In this document: piece by piece, positions 27,928-37,329 of the stretch
Position numbering within the stretch: the stretch's first letter is position 1
Layout of the letters: each line of letters opens with the position of its first letter
From: Candidatus Zambryskibacteria bacterium RIFCSPLOWO2_02_FULL_39_26
GTDB lineage: Bacteria; Patescibacteriota; Minisyncoccia; Phycocordibacterales; DATDWN01
Direction of reading: 5' to 3'
NCBI GenBank assembly: GCA_001825395.1
Contig: MHWN01000019.1
Coordinates: 1-50,198 of the forward strand
Length of the DNA stretch: 50,198 bases
Position numbers and translations under genes: made by a program
Notes under the pieces: model-generated
The model's input: the letters and a program-made list of their open reading frames with translations, nothing else
Database searches by the model: none
What the model was told of the DNA's origin: nothing

Positions 27928-28162
27928 ATCTCAAAATGTATTTAGCCTTACCGGTTAGTACCGGCAAATTCCTCCGAGCTATTCATGTCTCGAAGTACTC
28001 AAGAACAGAAACAAAGAAGATATTATATTTTCACTTACGGGACCATTACCCTCTAGGGTCGCGCTTTCCAGCGCGTTCAGTTAACATAATATTTTTTAAC
28101 TCCTCTCATAATAAATTATGACGTTTCTGCCTTACAACCCCACGCAACTAACCGAAGTTCGT

Positions 28163-28256
28163 TGCAAGTCTATAAAGTCAAAAGTTTATAAAGTCCTTAA
28201 AGTGGGATGCAAATGCATTTCACTTTATAACTTTACAGACTTTAAGGACTTTCGAC
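28163..28256. repeat. AAAGTC/GACTTT palindromic repeat in a 23S helix
   Basis: gtctataaagtcaaaagtttataaagtccttaaagtg...cactttataactttacagactttaaggactttcgac. Confidence 0.85.
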
Positions 28257-28427
28257 TCGCATCTTACCTCAGTAAGGTGCGTGGTTTGGGCTTTTGCGTT
28301 TTCGCTCGCCGCTACTTGCGCAATTCTTATTAGTCTTTTTTCCTCCAGGTACTGAAATGTTTTACTTCCCTGGGTGTACTCTGTACATAATCTGCACAGT
28401 TCCAACACCTCACACAAGATTGATGTT

Positions 28428-28545
28428 CAAAATCAAAATTTAAAAATCAAAGTGTAAAATGACAATGCAAAATTAAAAATTTTTAATTCTATAATTTTAC
28501 ATTTTCAACTGTCATTTTTATTTTTGATATTTACATTTTACATTT
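28428..28545. repeat. AT-rich palindromic repeat in a 23S helix
   Basis: Near-identical to 26906..27031. Confidence 0.85.
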
Positions 28546-28973
28546 CAAGCATCTCACCTCTGTGAGATGTTGGAGGGTTTCCCCATTCAGAGATTTCCGG
28601 ATCGCAGGTTGCTAGGCACCTCCCCGAAACTTATCGCAGCCATGCTACGTCTTTCATCGCCATTTTGAGTCAAGGCATCCACCATACGCTCTTAAATTTC
28701 CCATTAGGAAATTTAAAAACCACATGACTGCAAAATATCACCACTGATACTTTGTAATCATTTACCCCAGTAGTAGAGCAAGGCTCACTACAGGGTTTCA
28801 CTTTATCCTGTTACATAAAATTAATATGTAACACTTTTACTTACTTTTACCTACTCCATCTACACTCGAAAAGACCCCAGTCTTTTATTAAAGTGCGATG
28901 GTATGAAGTTTTCAAATAACTTTCTTTTCTGAAATTTCACTTTTCACCCATCCGAAGAATTGGGGTTGCGGAA

Positions 28974-29004
28974 TCAAAAAACCGCTCTTTTCAAAGCGGT
29001 TTTT
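28974..29004. terminator. Bidirectional hairpin terminator upstream of 23S
   Basis: tcaaaaaaccgctcttttcaaagcggttttttga. Confidence 0.75.
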
Positions 29005-29210
29005 TGAGCAACAACCAAATAGGCCGTTATCTATACCGCTGTGAAATTAAGTGAAATGTAAACATATCTGTGATGAGTTAGAGTATATAGGAAACCTCCT
29101 ATAGTGTCAAATCCTATTTTATCTAACAACCTGGGGATAAAAAAGCCTTTTGATACCGCCCCACTTAGCGATCTTATCCGGCCGACTAAATCACCAAGTA
29201 AGATTAGTCT

Positions 29211-29256
29211 ACACATACATTATAATAGTGCTATAGCACTATTATAATGTATGTGT
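29211..29256. repeat. 46-bp perfect palindrome containing mirrored TATAAT boxes
   Basis: acacatacattataatagtgcta|tagcactattataatgtatgtgt. Confidence 0.97.
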
Positions 29257-29293
29257 AAAATATGCATGTAAAAGAATTTCAAATAAATGCGAA

Positions 29294-29332
29294 AACCCGC
29301 TCAAGTTTTGCAAAGCAAAATTTGAGCGGGCA
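29294..29332 (-). terminator. Terminator of the 29369..29731 gene
   Basis: minus: cccgctcaaattttgctttgcaaaacttgagcgggttttcgc. Confidence 0.75.
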
Positions 29333-29368
29333 GACCGTCCTTGCAAACGATTGTCGCAAGACGATAGT

Positions 29369-29731
29369 TTAGAATGCCTTCCTGTACTTTCTCGAGGCAC
29401 GGAAACTGAAAAGCGACCAGAGTAAATCAATGAAACTTCCGAGTACCCCAATCAATATCAAAAACGGTATGACAACGAAAGTGATACTCAAAATCCAGTC
29501 CATGGGTGTTGCAAGATATGGCCAGACCACATCTTTCAGAAAGTGAACAAAGCGAGCAATGAGATGCTTCTGAATACCGACTGGATGATGCCAGTCTGCA
29601 TTTTGAAGCCACCAAAAACCGCAGTACAGAGAAATTACGAAAAAGGTAAAATCTCTTACAACCCTTCTTACTCTGTGGAAAGTCAACCAGCCAACTCCCA
29701 CAAGCTTGAGCTCCGGCTTCAAATCCGTCAT
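29369..29731 (-). CDS. Small membrane protein in promoter/SD/terminator cassette
   Basis: TTGACG-N17-TAGTTT, GGAGGTTCC-ATG; hydrophobic protein MTDLKPELKLVG... Confidence 0.7.
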   Translation of the reverse strand: MTDLKPELKLVGVGWLTFHRVRRVVRDFTFFVISLYCGFWWLQNADWHHPVGIQKHLIARFVHFLKDVVWPYLATPMDWILSITFVVIPFLILIGVLGSFIDLLWSLFSFRASRKYRKAF

Positions 29732-30003
29732 GGAACCTCCAAATATCAAACTACCCCAAAAACCGATTTACGTCAATTGTATGTAATATCCAAATAGCTT
29801 GGAATCACCCAAACCCCTAGGAATACCTGTACCGAATAATAATTATGTCAATCAAAAGGCTCCCGAGTGGGAGCTTTTTGGAAACTTTCACAATTTGGAT
29901 GCAGTTCAAGAAGCAAGATTTTTTGGCGACCAAGCTGTAGAAAACTACTGCGCATAGAGCCAAAAAATTAAGGCGACAAAGAAATGCGCCAAATTTGGAA
30001 GTT

Positions 30004-30690
30004 TTAGTGGTGGGCGATTTCGCTTTGAATGCGCTCAATGGATCGTGCCGCAGCCGCCTGTCCCCCAAGACCGAAAGACAAACCAAGAGCAAGTGACACT
30101 GCTACCACAAAGCCTGTGAAGAGAGTCTGGATAAATGCTCCGGCAATTCCCATTTGGGAAAGAGCAACCAGAATGGCAAAAACCCAAACAGCCCATCTTG
30201 AAACTGTTCCCAAGAAATTTGCCTGTGAGAGACTGGCTGTGCGAGCTGATGCCACTACTATTCTTGAGAGCACGTCACCAACCACTGCCCCAACTAGCAA
30301 TATGAGAACTGCAATGATTAGCTGTGGCAAATAGCCAATAACAACCTGTTGTAGAAAAGCTGTTACTTGGTTCAAACCAAGAACGTCAAAGCTGGCAATC
30401 AAGAATACTACGATAGTAAAGTATTTGACTAGACTGCCCAAAAAATGACCGGAGTTGAGATTGAGACCGGATCTTTTTATAACACTTTCAAACCCAGCTC
30501 TTCTCAAAGCCTCATCAAACTTTATGACCTTGATGAGGTGAGTAATGGCCTTTCCAATGGCAACACCTATGGCCCAACCAATTGCTAAAATAACTATTGC
30601 AACAATCAAGTTAGGAATGAAAAGAATCACTCCCGTCCAAAGATTTTGGAAAGAAGTATTCAAAACTTGACCCCATGTGGTTAAAATCAT
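30004..30690 (-). CDS. Mechanosensitive-channel-like membrane protein (TM-helix repeat type)
   Basis: IPNLIVAIVILAIGWAIG, GYLPQLIIAVLILLVGAVVGD; GLSFGLGGQAAAARSIE. Confidence 0.85.
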   Translation of the reverse strand: MILTTWGQVLNTSFQNLWTGVILFIPNLIVAIVILAIGWAIGVAIGKAITHLIKVIKFDEALRRAGFESVIKRSGLNLNSGHFLGSLVKYFTIVVFLIASFDVLGLNQVTAFLQQVVIGYLPQLIIAVLILLVGAVVGDVLSRIVVASARTASLSQANFLGTVSRWAVWVFAILVALSQMGIAGAFIQTLFTGFVVAVSLALGLSFGLGGQAAAARSIERIQSEIAHH

Positions 30691-30733
30691 ATAAACTATA
30701 TTAACGAATAATACCCATATTATACGTTAATAT

Positions 30734-31315
30734 CTATACAATGCCAAGCTTGTTTAGCACCTTCCTGTGTGGATAGTCCAAAATGTCCCTTATGAGCTTA
30801 TCAAACATGGACAAGCGGTATTTGAAGTCTTCTGTTGTAAAATGGGCGTATTTTAGCTCTTTTCCGATCTCCGACTCAAGGGTTTTTATGGTATTTTGCA
30901 GTCTTCCTTTCTTTATGTTATCCCCGACGATAAGCAAATCTGCCCGGCTTTCCGGCTCCTGAATGAATACTCCCGCCACTATTATAAGTTTTATTGACCC
31001 CAACTTGCTTATTCTTCTCATGATTTCCTTTGATTGAAGCGGCTCTGTATTGATTAAAAAGTTTTGAAGCGGAACAAGATATGAGAAATCTTTATTTAAG
31101 ATAAACCCCCCATTTTTTTTCCTTTGACCACCACCTTTTCTTCTAATCAAGCCCGTTTTTCTCAAGACCGAAATTTCTCTGCGAACCTTGGATGTTCTGG
31201 CTTTTATTCGAAAAGCGATATTTCTGGCATCAAATGCCATATCTGGATTAAAAAGAAACAGCCGCATTATTTTGACCTTGTTTTCACTTCCAAACAATTT
31301 AGATAAGGTCTCCAT
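30734..31315 (-). CDS. Winged-helix transcriptional regulator-like protein
   Basis: METLSKLFGSENKVKIMRLFLFNPDMAFDARNIAFRIKARTSKVRREISVLRKTGLIRRK; ATG 7 nt after TATAAT. Confidence 0.75.
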   Translation of the reverse strand: METLSKLFGSENKVKIMRLFLFNPDMAFDARNIAFRIKARTSKVRREISVLRKTGLIRRKGGGQRKKNGGFILNKDFSYLVPLQNFLINTEPLQSKEIMRRISKLGSIKLIIVAGVFIQEPESRADLLIVGDNIKKGRLQNTIKTLESEIGKELKYAHFTTEDFKYRLSMFDKLIRDILDYPHRKVLNKLGIV

Positions 31316-31398
31316 TAGGGTCATTATAATCATCTTTTCAAAAAAAGCTATAGATTGACATATATATCAAATGTGATATTAATACAAATGGAGGCTCG

Positions 31399-31581
31399 AT
31401 GGAAAATGTTTTGAGGGTGTTGAGTGGAATCATGCTTGGAATTGGATGTCTACTGTTGGTCATCGACTTCATGGCTATATACGAGCTGAAAAAAGCATCG
31501 GCTATTCCACTCCAGACAATTAGTATGACTGCTCTTTGTTTTCTCGGGAGCTTGGCCGCTAGTAGTCTCTCGAAAAAATAG
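31399..31581 (+). CDS. 60-aa membrane protein in promoter/SD/terminator cassette
   Basis: TTGACA-N16-TATTAA, GGAGGCTCG-ATG, terminator ggcgtacttaaaaagtacgcc. Confidence 0.7.
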   Translation: MENVLRVLSGIMLGIGCLLLVIDFMAIYELKKASAIPLQTISMTALCFLGSLAASSLSKK

Positions 31582-31860
31582 ATCAGTCATCGTCCAAACG
31601 GCGTACTTAAAAAGTACGCCGTAAAATTTTATATATAATAGTTATTTATTATTTTAAATCTTTATTTTATATGACATTTTAAATCATACCATTTACTAGC
31701 GATCGCTGGTAAATAGTTTGATTTAGGTAAAGGTAAGTAATCTCTAATCAAAACTCCCTTAGGTTTAACCTTGGGGAAGTTTTATCTTTAATCCTGAATC
31801 TATTTTAATGAGATCTTCGTTCCCTGCCCCTCGCTTGGTAGCTCGGGACACCCGCTAAAA

Positions 31861-32259
31861 TTACTTTAAGGTAATTTTTGCTCCGGCTTCCTCTAGTTTT
31901 TTCTTAAATGCTTCTCCATCCGCTTTTTTCATTCCCTCTTTAAGCATACTTGGTGCTGCATCTACTAAATCTTTTGCTTCTTTAAGGCCTAGGCCCAAGA
32001 CTTCTTTAACAACTTTAATAACAGCGATTTTTGTTGCACCACCATCTGTTAGTTCAACATTGACTGTTGATTTCTCTTCTGCGCCACTCGCTACTGCACC
32101 ACCTGCCGGTGCTGCTACAGCAACCGCTGCTGCTGAAACACCGAACTTCTCTTCTAAGTGCTTAACAAGTTCGTGTAAATCCAAGACTGACATAGAATCA
32201 ATAGCTGATACTATATCCTTGAACTTTGCTGGAGTTGATATTGTTTTAATTTCTTCCAT
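31861..32259 (-). CDS. rplL: 50S ribosomal protein L7/L12
   Basis: [20 protein letters not shown]...[24 protein letters not shown]. Confidence 0.97.
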   Translation of the reverse strand: MEEIKTISTPAKFKDIVSAIDSMSVLDLHELVKHLEEKFGVSAAAVAVAAPAGGAVASGAEEKSTVNVELTDGGATKIAVIKVVKEVLGLGLKEAKDLVDAAPSMLKEGMKKADGEAFKKKLEEAGAKITLK

Positions 32260-32265
32260 GATAAT

Positions 32266-32378
32266 AAATGTAAAATGTAAATCTCAAAAATCAAAATGAC
32301 AATTCAAAATGTAAAATTGTAATGCGTTTACATTTTGTATTTTACTTTGTCATTTTACATTTTGATTTTTGCATTTTT
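32266..32378. repeat. AT-rich palindromic repeat between rplJ and rplL
   Basis: aaatgtaaaatgtaaatctcaaaaatcaaaatgacaattc ... gtcattttacattttgatttttgcat. Confidence 0.8.
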
Positions 32379-32390
32379 AATTAATGATAA

Positions 32391-32879
32391 TTATACTTTC
32401 TTCTTCGCTATTTCACTAAGTGCCATTACAAAACCCTGAATAGGTGAATTAATGAGATTAACAAACTGGACCTGCAGAGTCTTCAGTCCAGGAATTTGAG
32501 CGATTGAAACCATCTCTTCCCTATTCATGAACTTGCCTTCAAAAATTCCTCCGATAATCTGCACTTTCTTGTCCAAAGACTTTTGGAAAGAATAAATCTC
32601 TCTAGCAGAGTCTAATGGATCTGTTCCATAAACTATTCCAAGCTCTCCCGGCATCTCTGGCATATTCCCGGCAATGTTATTTTCTGACAAAGCCTTCCTT
32701 GTCAAAGTTTTTTTAGCGATGGTATAACCGATATCCCTTTCTCTCAAAACTTTTCGAATTTTAGTTGATTCGGAAACAGGAAGAGAGTGGAAGTTAATAA
32801 ACACAATTCCCGCCGAATCTTTTAGAATTTTTTTAAGTTTTGTCAAAATTTCTCCCTTTTTTTCTTTTGATACCGCCAT
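32391..32879 (-). CDS. rplJ: 50S ribosomal protein L10
   Basis: MAVSKEKKGEILTKLKKILKDSAGIVFINFHSLPVSESTKIRKVLRE. Confidence 0.95.
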   Translation of the reverse strand: MAVSKEKKGEILTKLKKILKDSAGIVFINFHSLPVSESTKIRKVLRERDIGYTIAKKTLTRKALSENNIAGNMPEMPGELGIVYGTDPLDSAREIYSFQKSLDKKVQIIGGIFEGKFMNREEMVSIAQIPGLKTLQVQFVNLINSPIQGFVMALSEIAKKKV

Positions 32880-32885
32880 AATGAA

Positions 32886-32972
32886 TAGTTATAAAGTTCT
32901 TAAAGTCAAAAGTCTATAAAGGCAGGGTTCTGCTTTACTTTATGGACTTTAGAGACTTGATAGACTTTCGAC
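32886..32972. repeat. AAAGTC/GACTTT palindromic repeat upstream of rplJ
   Basis: ataaagttcttaaagtcaaaagtctataaagg...ctttactttatggactttagagacttgatagactttcgac. Confidence 0.8.
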
Positions 32973-33107
32973 TAATAATCCGACCTAAGGTTAAAATTGA
33001 GTTCTTCACTTTAGATGAAGAAAAATCTCGATAGGGCTTATGGATTGCCTATTGTCTTTGACCTTATGCACCATAGGATACAGGAAGATTATTTTTTGTC
33101 AATTATT

Positions 33108-34418
33108 CTATTTCCCCACAAATAAACGTTTTACAAAACTAAATATACTACTTAAAAAACCTTGTCTTTCTGGTGCTTCGAAAACTTCTATAACATTGGC
33201 AAGTTGATTAGAATCTTTCTCTAAAATTTCTGATTTTTCTTGCTCTTCTTGTTCCAGCTGTTTTGTTACCACTTCTACTTTCTGAACAGAAGCTATTTTT
33301 GTGTTGTCACCTTGAAGGGCGGGGGAAATATTATTTAAAGCTACTTTAACTTCATTTATTTTTGCTTGTATTTCTCCCAGATTAATTTCTGGTAAGGTAG
33401 TAGTAATAATTTTTTTTATTGGATTTGAAAGTGTTATGTCGGCACTATTTATTCCTGTAGTTTCATCCGCGAAAACAACTCTTGTCCCCGTCGAAACTAG
33501 AGTATCTTCCGGTATAATGAAAGACTTATTATTATTTGCAAGACTCCACCCGCCCAGATTAATTTCTGATCCAGATTTGTTTTCTATTTCAATACCATCT
33601 GAAACTCTTTGAAGTGAAATCAAGGGCAAAATTACCTTCACATTTATTCGACTGACAGCTTGTTTATCAGAACCATAAGCATTTAAAACAATCGCATAAT
33701 TCCCCGCGTGCCTATAGTTGTGTGTAACTGTTTTACCAAGAAGAGTGGTACCATCACCAAAGGACCATTTATATGTAATGGCTTGTTCTGATAAGTTTTG
33801 CAGTTTGGTTGGACTTGCAATAAAGATGACGGGGTTTCCTACTGCCGTTAACCTATCTCTCCCGGCCGAAACCTCAAACTCGATTTTGTTCTCTGTACTA
33901 CTTAGTGGAGCGGGGCTGCTGTGGGCAGAATTTGCTGTGTTGGTTTGACTGGAACTAGACTGGTCAGTTGTGGTTTCTGTACTGGTCTGCTCGTTGGTTG
34001 TTGTACTATTTGAAGACGAGCTAGATTCTCCACCGATAGTTATTTGCTGGCTAGCCGAGAAGGATTGTAAGCTTGTCCTTCCTGTGGCTGTTATCGTTAG
34101 TGTGTACGTTCCGACAGTGGAATCTTGGTATAGAAAATTCTTATTGGCTGTATTTTTAGACATTGTTGTGGAAACCGGATTGCCGGAGGTGTTGAAAAAT
34201 TGGCCTGTTGGAGATATCGAAGTAAAAACAAGATCATGAGTTTCGGTAATGTTTTCTGAAACTCCTTGCGAGTTTTGTGATTGTATAGTGATGGTTTCTG
34301 AAGAAACTCCAATAGAAACAGTTTGTGGTTCTGTAATAAATACAAATTGGGAAACTTGAGCGCTAGCAGTACTGGCCATTAAGAAAAAAGTAATTGGAAC
34401 GGAAATTAGCCTTTTCAT
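33108..34418 (-). CDS. Secreted PKD/lamin-tail-like surface protein
   Basis: Signal peptide; YKWSFGDGTTLLGKTVTHNYRHAGNYAIVL (PKD). Confidence 0.8.
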   Translation of the reverse strand: MKRLISVPITFFLMASTASAQVSQFVFITEPQTVSIGVSSETITIQSQNSQGVSENITETHDLVFTSISPTGQFFNTSGNPVSTTMSKNTANKNFLYQDSTVGTYTLTITATGRTSLQSFSASQQITIGGESSSSSNSTTTNEQTSTETTTDQSSSSQTNTANSAHSSPAPLSSTENKIEFEVSAGRDRLTAVGNPVIFIASPTKLQNLSEQAITYKWSFGDGTTLLGKTVTHNYRHAGNYAIVLNAYGSDKQAVSRINVKVILPLISLQRVSDGIEIENKSGSEINLGGWSLANNNKSFIIPEDTLVSTGTRVVFADETTGINSADITLSNPIKKIITTTLPEINLGEIQAKINEVKVALNNISPALQGDNTKIASVQKVEVVTKQLEQEEQEKSEILEKDSNQLANVIEVFEAPERQGFLSSIFSFVKRLFVGK

Positions 34419-34741
34419 CAAATTATAAAATTAATTTTTAATTGTTGCTTGAATTGCTGAAGCAGCGTTGTCGCCACTAGCCGAAGATTTTTTCTCATAA
34501 AATCTGGTTGCGAAAATAATCATTAGACTGACAGAGATAATGGCGGCAAAACCCAAGAAAAATTTTATAAAATCTTTATCAAAATATTGAGACATCCCAG
34601 TAGTAGAAAATTAATTTATAATATATATCTTTATTACTTTATATAGTAACTAATTCTTCATATTTGTTCAAATCTGATATATGTAATTTTCACTACGGGA
34701 TAGCCCTGTAGTGAGCTCTGCTCTACTACTGGGACATTGTT

Positions 34742-35452
34742 TTATTGTAAACTAGCTTTTAGTTGGAGAAGGCTAGCATCATTGGGTATTTTAGATAAAC
34801 CTTGGTTAACTATCGTCCTGGCTTTATCCAAATCCTTAAAAATATCCCTGTAAATTTCAGCCAACTGGACATAAAGATAGGCTTGATTGGGAGCTTTGGA
34901 TATGGCTTGTTGGTAGTACACCTCTGCCTGCCCGTTATCCTTCAAAAAATAAGCGTACAAATTACCTAAATTACCAAGAGAAATGTAATTAGTCGGAGCA
35001 AGCCGCCCGGCGTATTGCCATGAAAATATCGCGCCCTGATAGTCCCCGGCCATTTTTTGATAAATACCTAGATTAATCCATGCTTTAAAATCCGTCGAGT
35101 CTTTCTTTAATTGAGCCTGCAGTGCAAGAATTTTTTCAGTAGCCAGATTGCTGGCCTCCGGGGAAATCATGGCCCCGGCATAAATTGTAACTTTTCTGTT
35201 TAGATCTGGCACTGGTTGTGGAATGCCTCCACCGCCTCCAACCTGCTCTATCTTATAATTGCCTGTACCTTCTATGTTAACGAGATCAGTATTGTTTTTA
35301 TCAGTTGTAGTAGTTGTAGTCGTGGCTTTAGTGGCATAAATATCCGGCAAATTATCTGTATTGCGAGATTGTCTATCAAAAAAGATGTAGATAGCAAACA
35401 GCGCAATAATAACAACAGCACTTCCAATAATTTTGTGTGTTTTTGTAATCAT
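34742..35452 (-). CDS. TPR-repeat membrane protein
   Basis: TPR-like repeats; ATG 7 nt after TTGCAA-N17-TATACT. Confidence 0.82.
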   Translation of the reverse strand: MITKTHKIIGSAVVIIALFAIYIFFDRQSRNTDNLPDIYATKATTTTTTTDKNNTDLVNIEGTGNYKIEQVGGGGGIPQPVPDLNRKVTIYAGAMISPEASNLATEKILALQAQLKKDSTDFKAWINLGIYQKMAGDYQGAIFSWQYAGRLAPTNYISLGNLGNLYAYFLKDNGQAEVYYQQAISKAPNQAYLYVQLAEIYRDIFKDLDKARTIVNQGLSKIPNDASLLQLKASLQ

Positions 35453-35521
35453 TAGAAATAGTATAAACGACAAAAACTCCCTTTGCAATCAAAGGAAGTT
35501 TTCGTCTTTTTTGGGTTTGCT

Positions 35522-36400
35522 TTAGAAGCCTTTCAGTTTAGAAACCTCGGCCATTTTAGCTCTAGTCTTCGGTCCGAAAACTCCATAGCCTGGCGCGCCC
35601 GGTCCTGCTATGCCGTACTTGACTTGGAATTTCTGAATGGCCGTCCTGGTCAATGAGCCGAAATAAGTGGTTTCATTGCCCGGTGAACCAACGCCCGATG
35701 AAGCTATCTGTGTATCTGAATCGGAATTTAGAACTTTTTGAAGATTTTTAACATCGGCGCCGGTGCTACCGACAATTAAATTTCTACTGAAAACAAAACC
35801 TGTGCCGGACCCTATACTGACTATTCCGAGTTGGGCTTGCAAAAGCTGAACTTGGGCCAGCAGAGCGGCAATTTGATTTTGTAGACTGGATGTGGATGAT
35901 GTTTGAGTGGTGGCTGAAGAAGCTGTTGGAGTAGCCACTATTCCCCCGCCTCCGCCCCCGCTACCGGTGGAAGTGGTGGTTACTGGAGTTGAAGGATTGC
36001 CAGAACCACTGCTACCACCCCCGCCCCCACTGCCTATATTAACACTGCAAACGGTAGTGCTTGGGGTGATAATAACCGCCTGGGTTGATGTGGCCGACAG
36101 ACTCAATTTTGATACGTCCGCACATTGGTTAGATGTGATATTTCCGATCGGCGCATCGCTTGATAGTGTATATCTGTCAGCTGAAGTTACTGAAAAAAGA
36201 GAGTTTTCCAATAAATTCACCGTAAAACTGGAAGCGCTCACCACGATTGACTCCACCACCGAACTTTCCCCATCAACATTCAATGTCATTCCCCCCACAG
36301 AGATTATGGCTGAAGAAGTAAGCGAGACATCATTATAGTCTGCCAGAGCGATAAACGGAGCCGACAGAAGGCTTAAGTAAATTATTAATTTTTTCATCAT
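35522..36400 (-). CDS. Secreted protein with C-terminal peptidoglycan-binding domain
   Basis: GSTGADVKNLQKVLNSDSDTQIASSGVGSPGNETTYFGSLTRTAIQKFQVKYGI. Confidence 0.85.
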   Translation of the reverse strand: MMKKLIIYLSLLSAPFIALADYNDVSLTSSAIISVGGMTLNVDGESSVVESIVVSASSFTVNLLENSLFSVTSADRYTLSSDAPIGNITSNQCADVSKLSLSATSTQAVIITPSTTVCSVNIGSGGGGGSSGSGNPSTPVTTTSTGSGGGGGGIVATPTASSATTQTSSTSSLQNQIAALLAQVQLLQAQLGIVSIGSGTGFVFSRNLIVGSTGADVKNLQKVLNSDSDTQIASSGVGSPGNETTYFGSLTRTAIQKFQVKYGIAGPGAPGYGVFGPKTRAKMAEVSKLKGF

Positions 36401-36421
36401 AGTGTTTTTACATTATCTCGT

Positions 36422-37112
36422 TTAACGCAAAGCCATCCAATACCATGCATTATCTGTTGGATTTCTCGTACCAAGCCCGGATAAATTCACATTTAAAACT
36501 GATACTTGAATACCAAGAGTAGTTGATGAAGCACTAACAAATATTATGTCTTTATCCTCATCAGCGGCACCGTTAATCTTTGGGGTTACAAACACTCTCC
36601 ATCCTGTACCATTCACCGCTTCACTACCTGTACAAATAACAGAGACTGTGGAAGAGCCTGTAAGAGCTCCTATAGTTGGTGTACATGTTCCAAAAAGTAA
36701 TTGACTTACTCCTGAGCCATTTCCACCAATAACCATACCTAGAGAAGCCGTGGTTGTACCTGTCACCCCCAAAGCCACATAAGGCGATGTAGAAGCAATA
36801 CCAACTTTAGCGCTTGATGAACCGATAATAACCGATGTGGCTGTGGTTGTGCCAAGGTTCAAAACTCCGCCACCAGCGGTATCAAGACCATATCCGGCAA
36901 CAACTGTCATGTTACCGCTTGTTGCAAGAGTACTTGAAGCATTGACCGCGCCGGTCAGTGCAGAAGCTCCAGTGACAGTTAGAGTCCCATCTGTACTAAT
37001 ATTTGTACTTATGGTGCTGGAAGCCGAAGCGGCCATAGCACTCATCAAAATACCAAACAAAAACAAGGACACATAAAAAACGAATTCCTTTCTAAAAAAT
37101 ATTGTTTTTAAC
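36422..37112 (-). CDS. Secreted hypothetical protein (MLKTIFFRKEF... start)
   Basis: Signal peptide, Ser/Thr/Ala-rich low complexity. Confidence 0.7.
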
Positions 37113-37329
37113 ATATTTATTATTATTCTAATAATTTGATAACTACACACTCTCGGTTTTTAAACCGACTTCTTAAAATTATACTCTTTTTTTTGACTAA
37201 TGGGTAATAATCTGGGCTAACTGTGGATAAGTCGGCTATTTAGAGACAACAAAAAACCACTCAATCCATAAAGGAAAGGTGGTTTTTTGTTAACTTAGGC
37301 TAAACCAGACCGACTAGCTAATCCAAGGA

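Noticed and set aside
27936-28417. ORFs inside 23S exons and repeats
   Set aside because: Conserved rRNA or palindromic repeat sequence.
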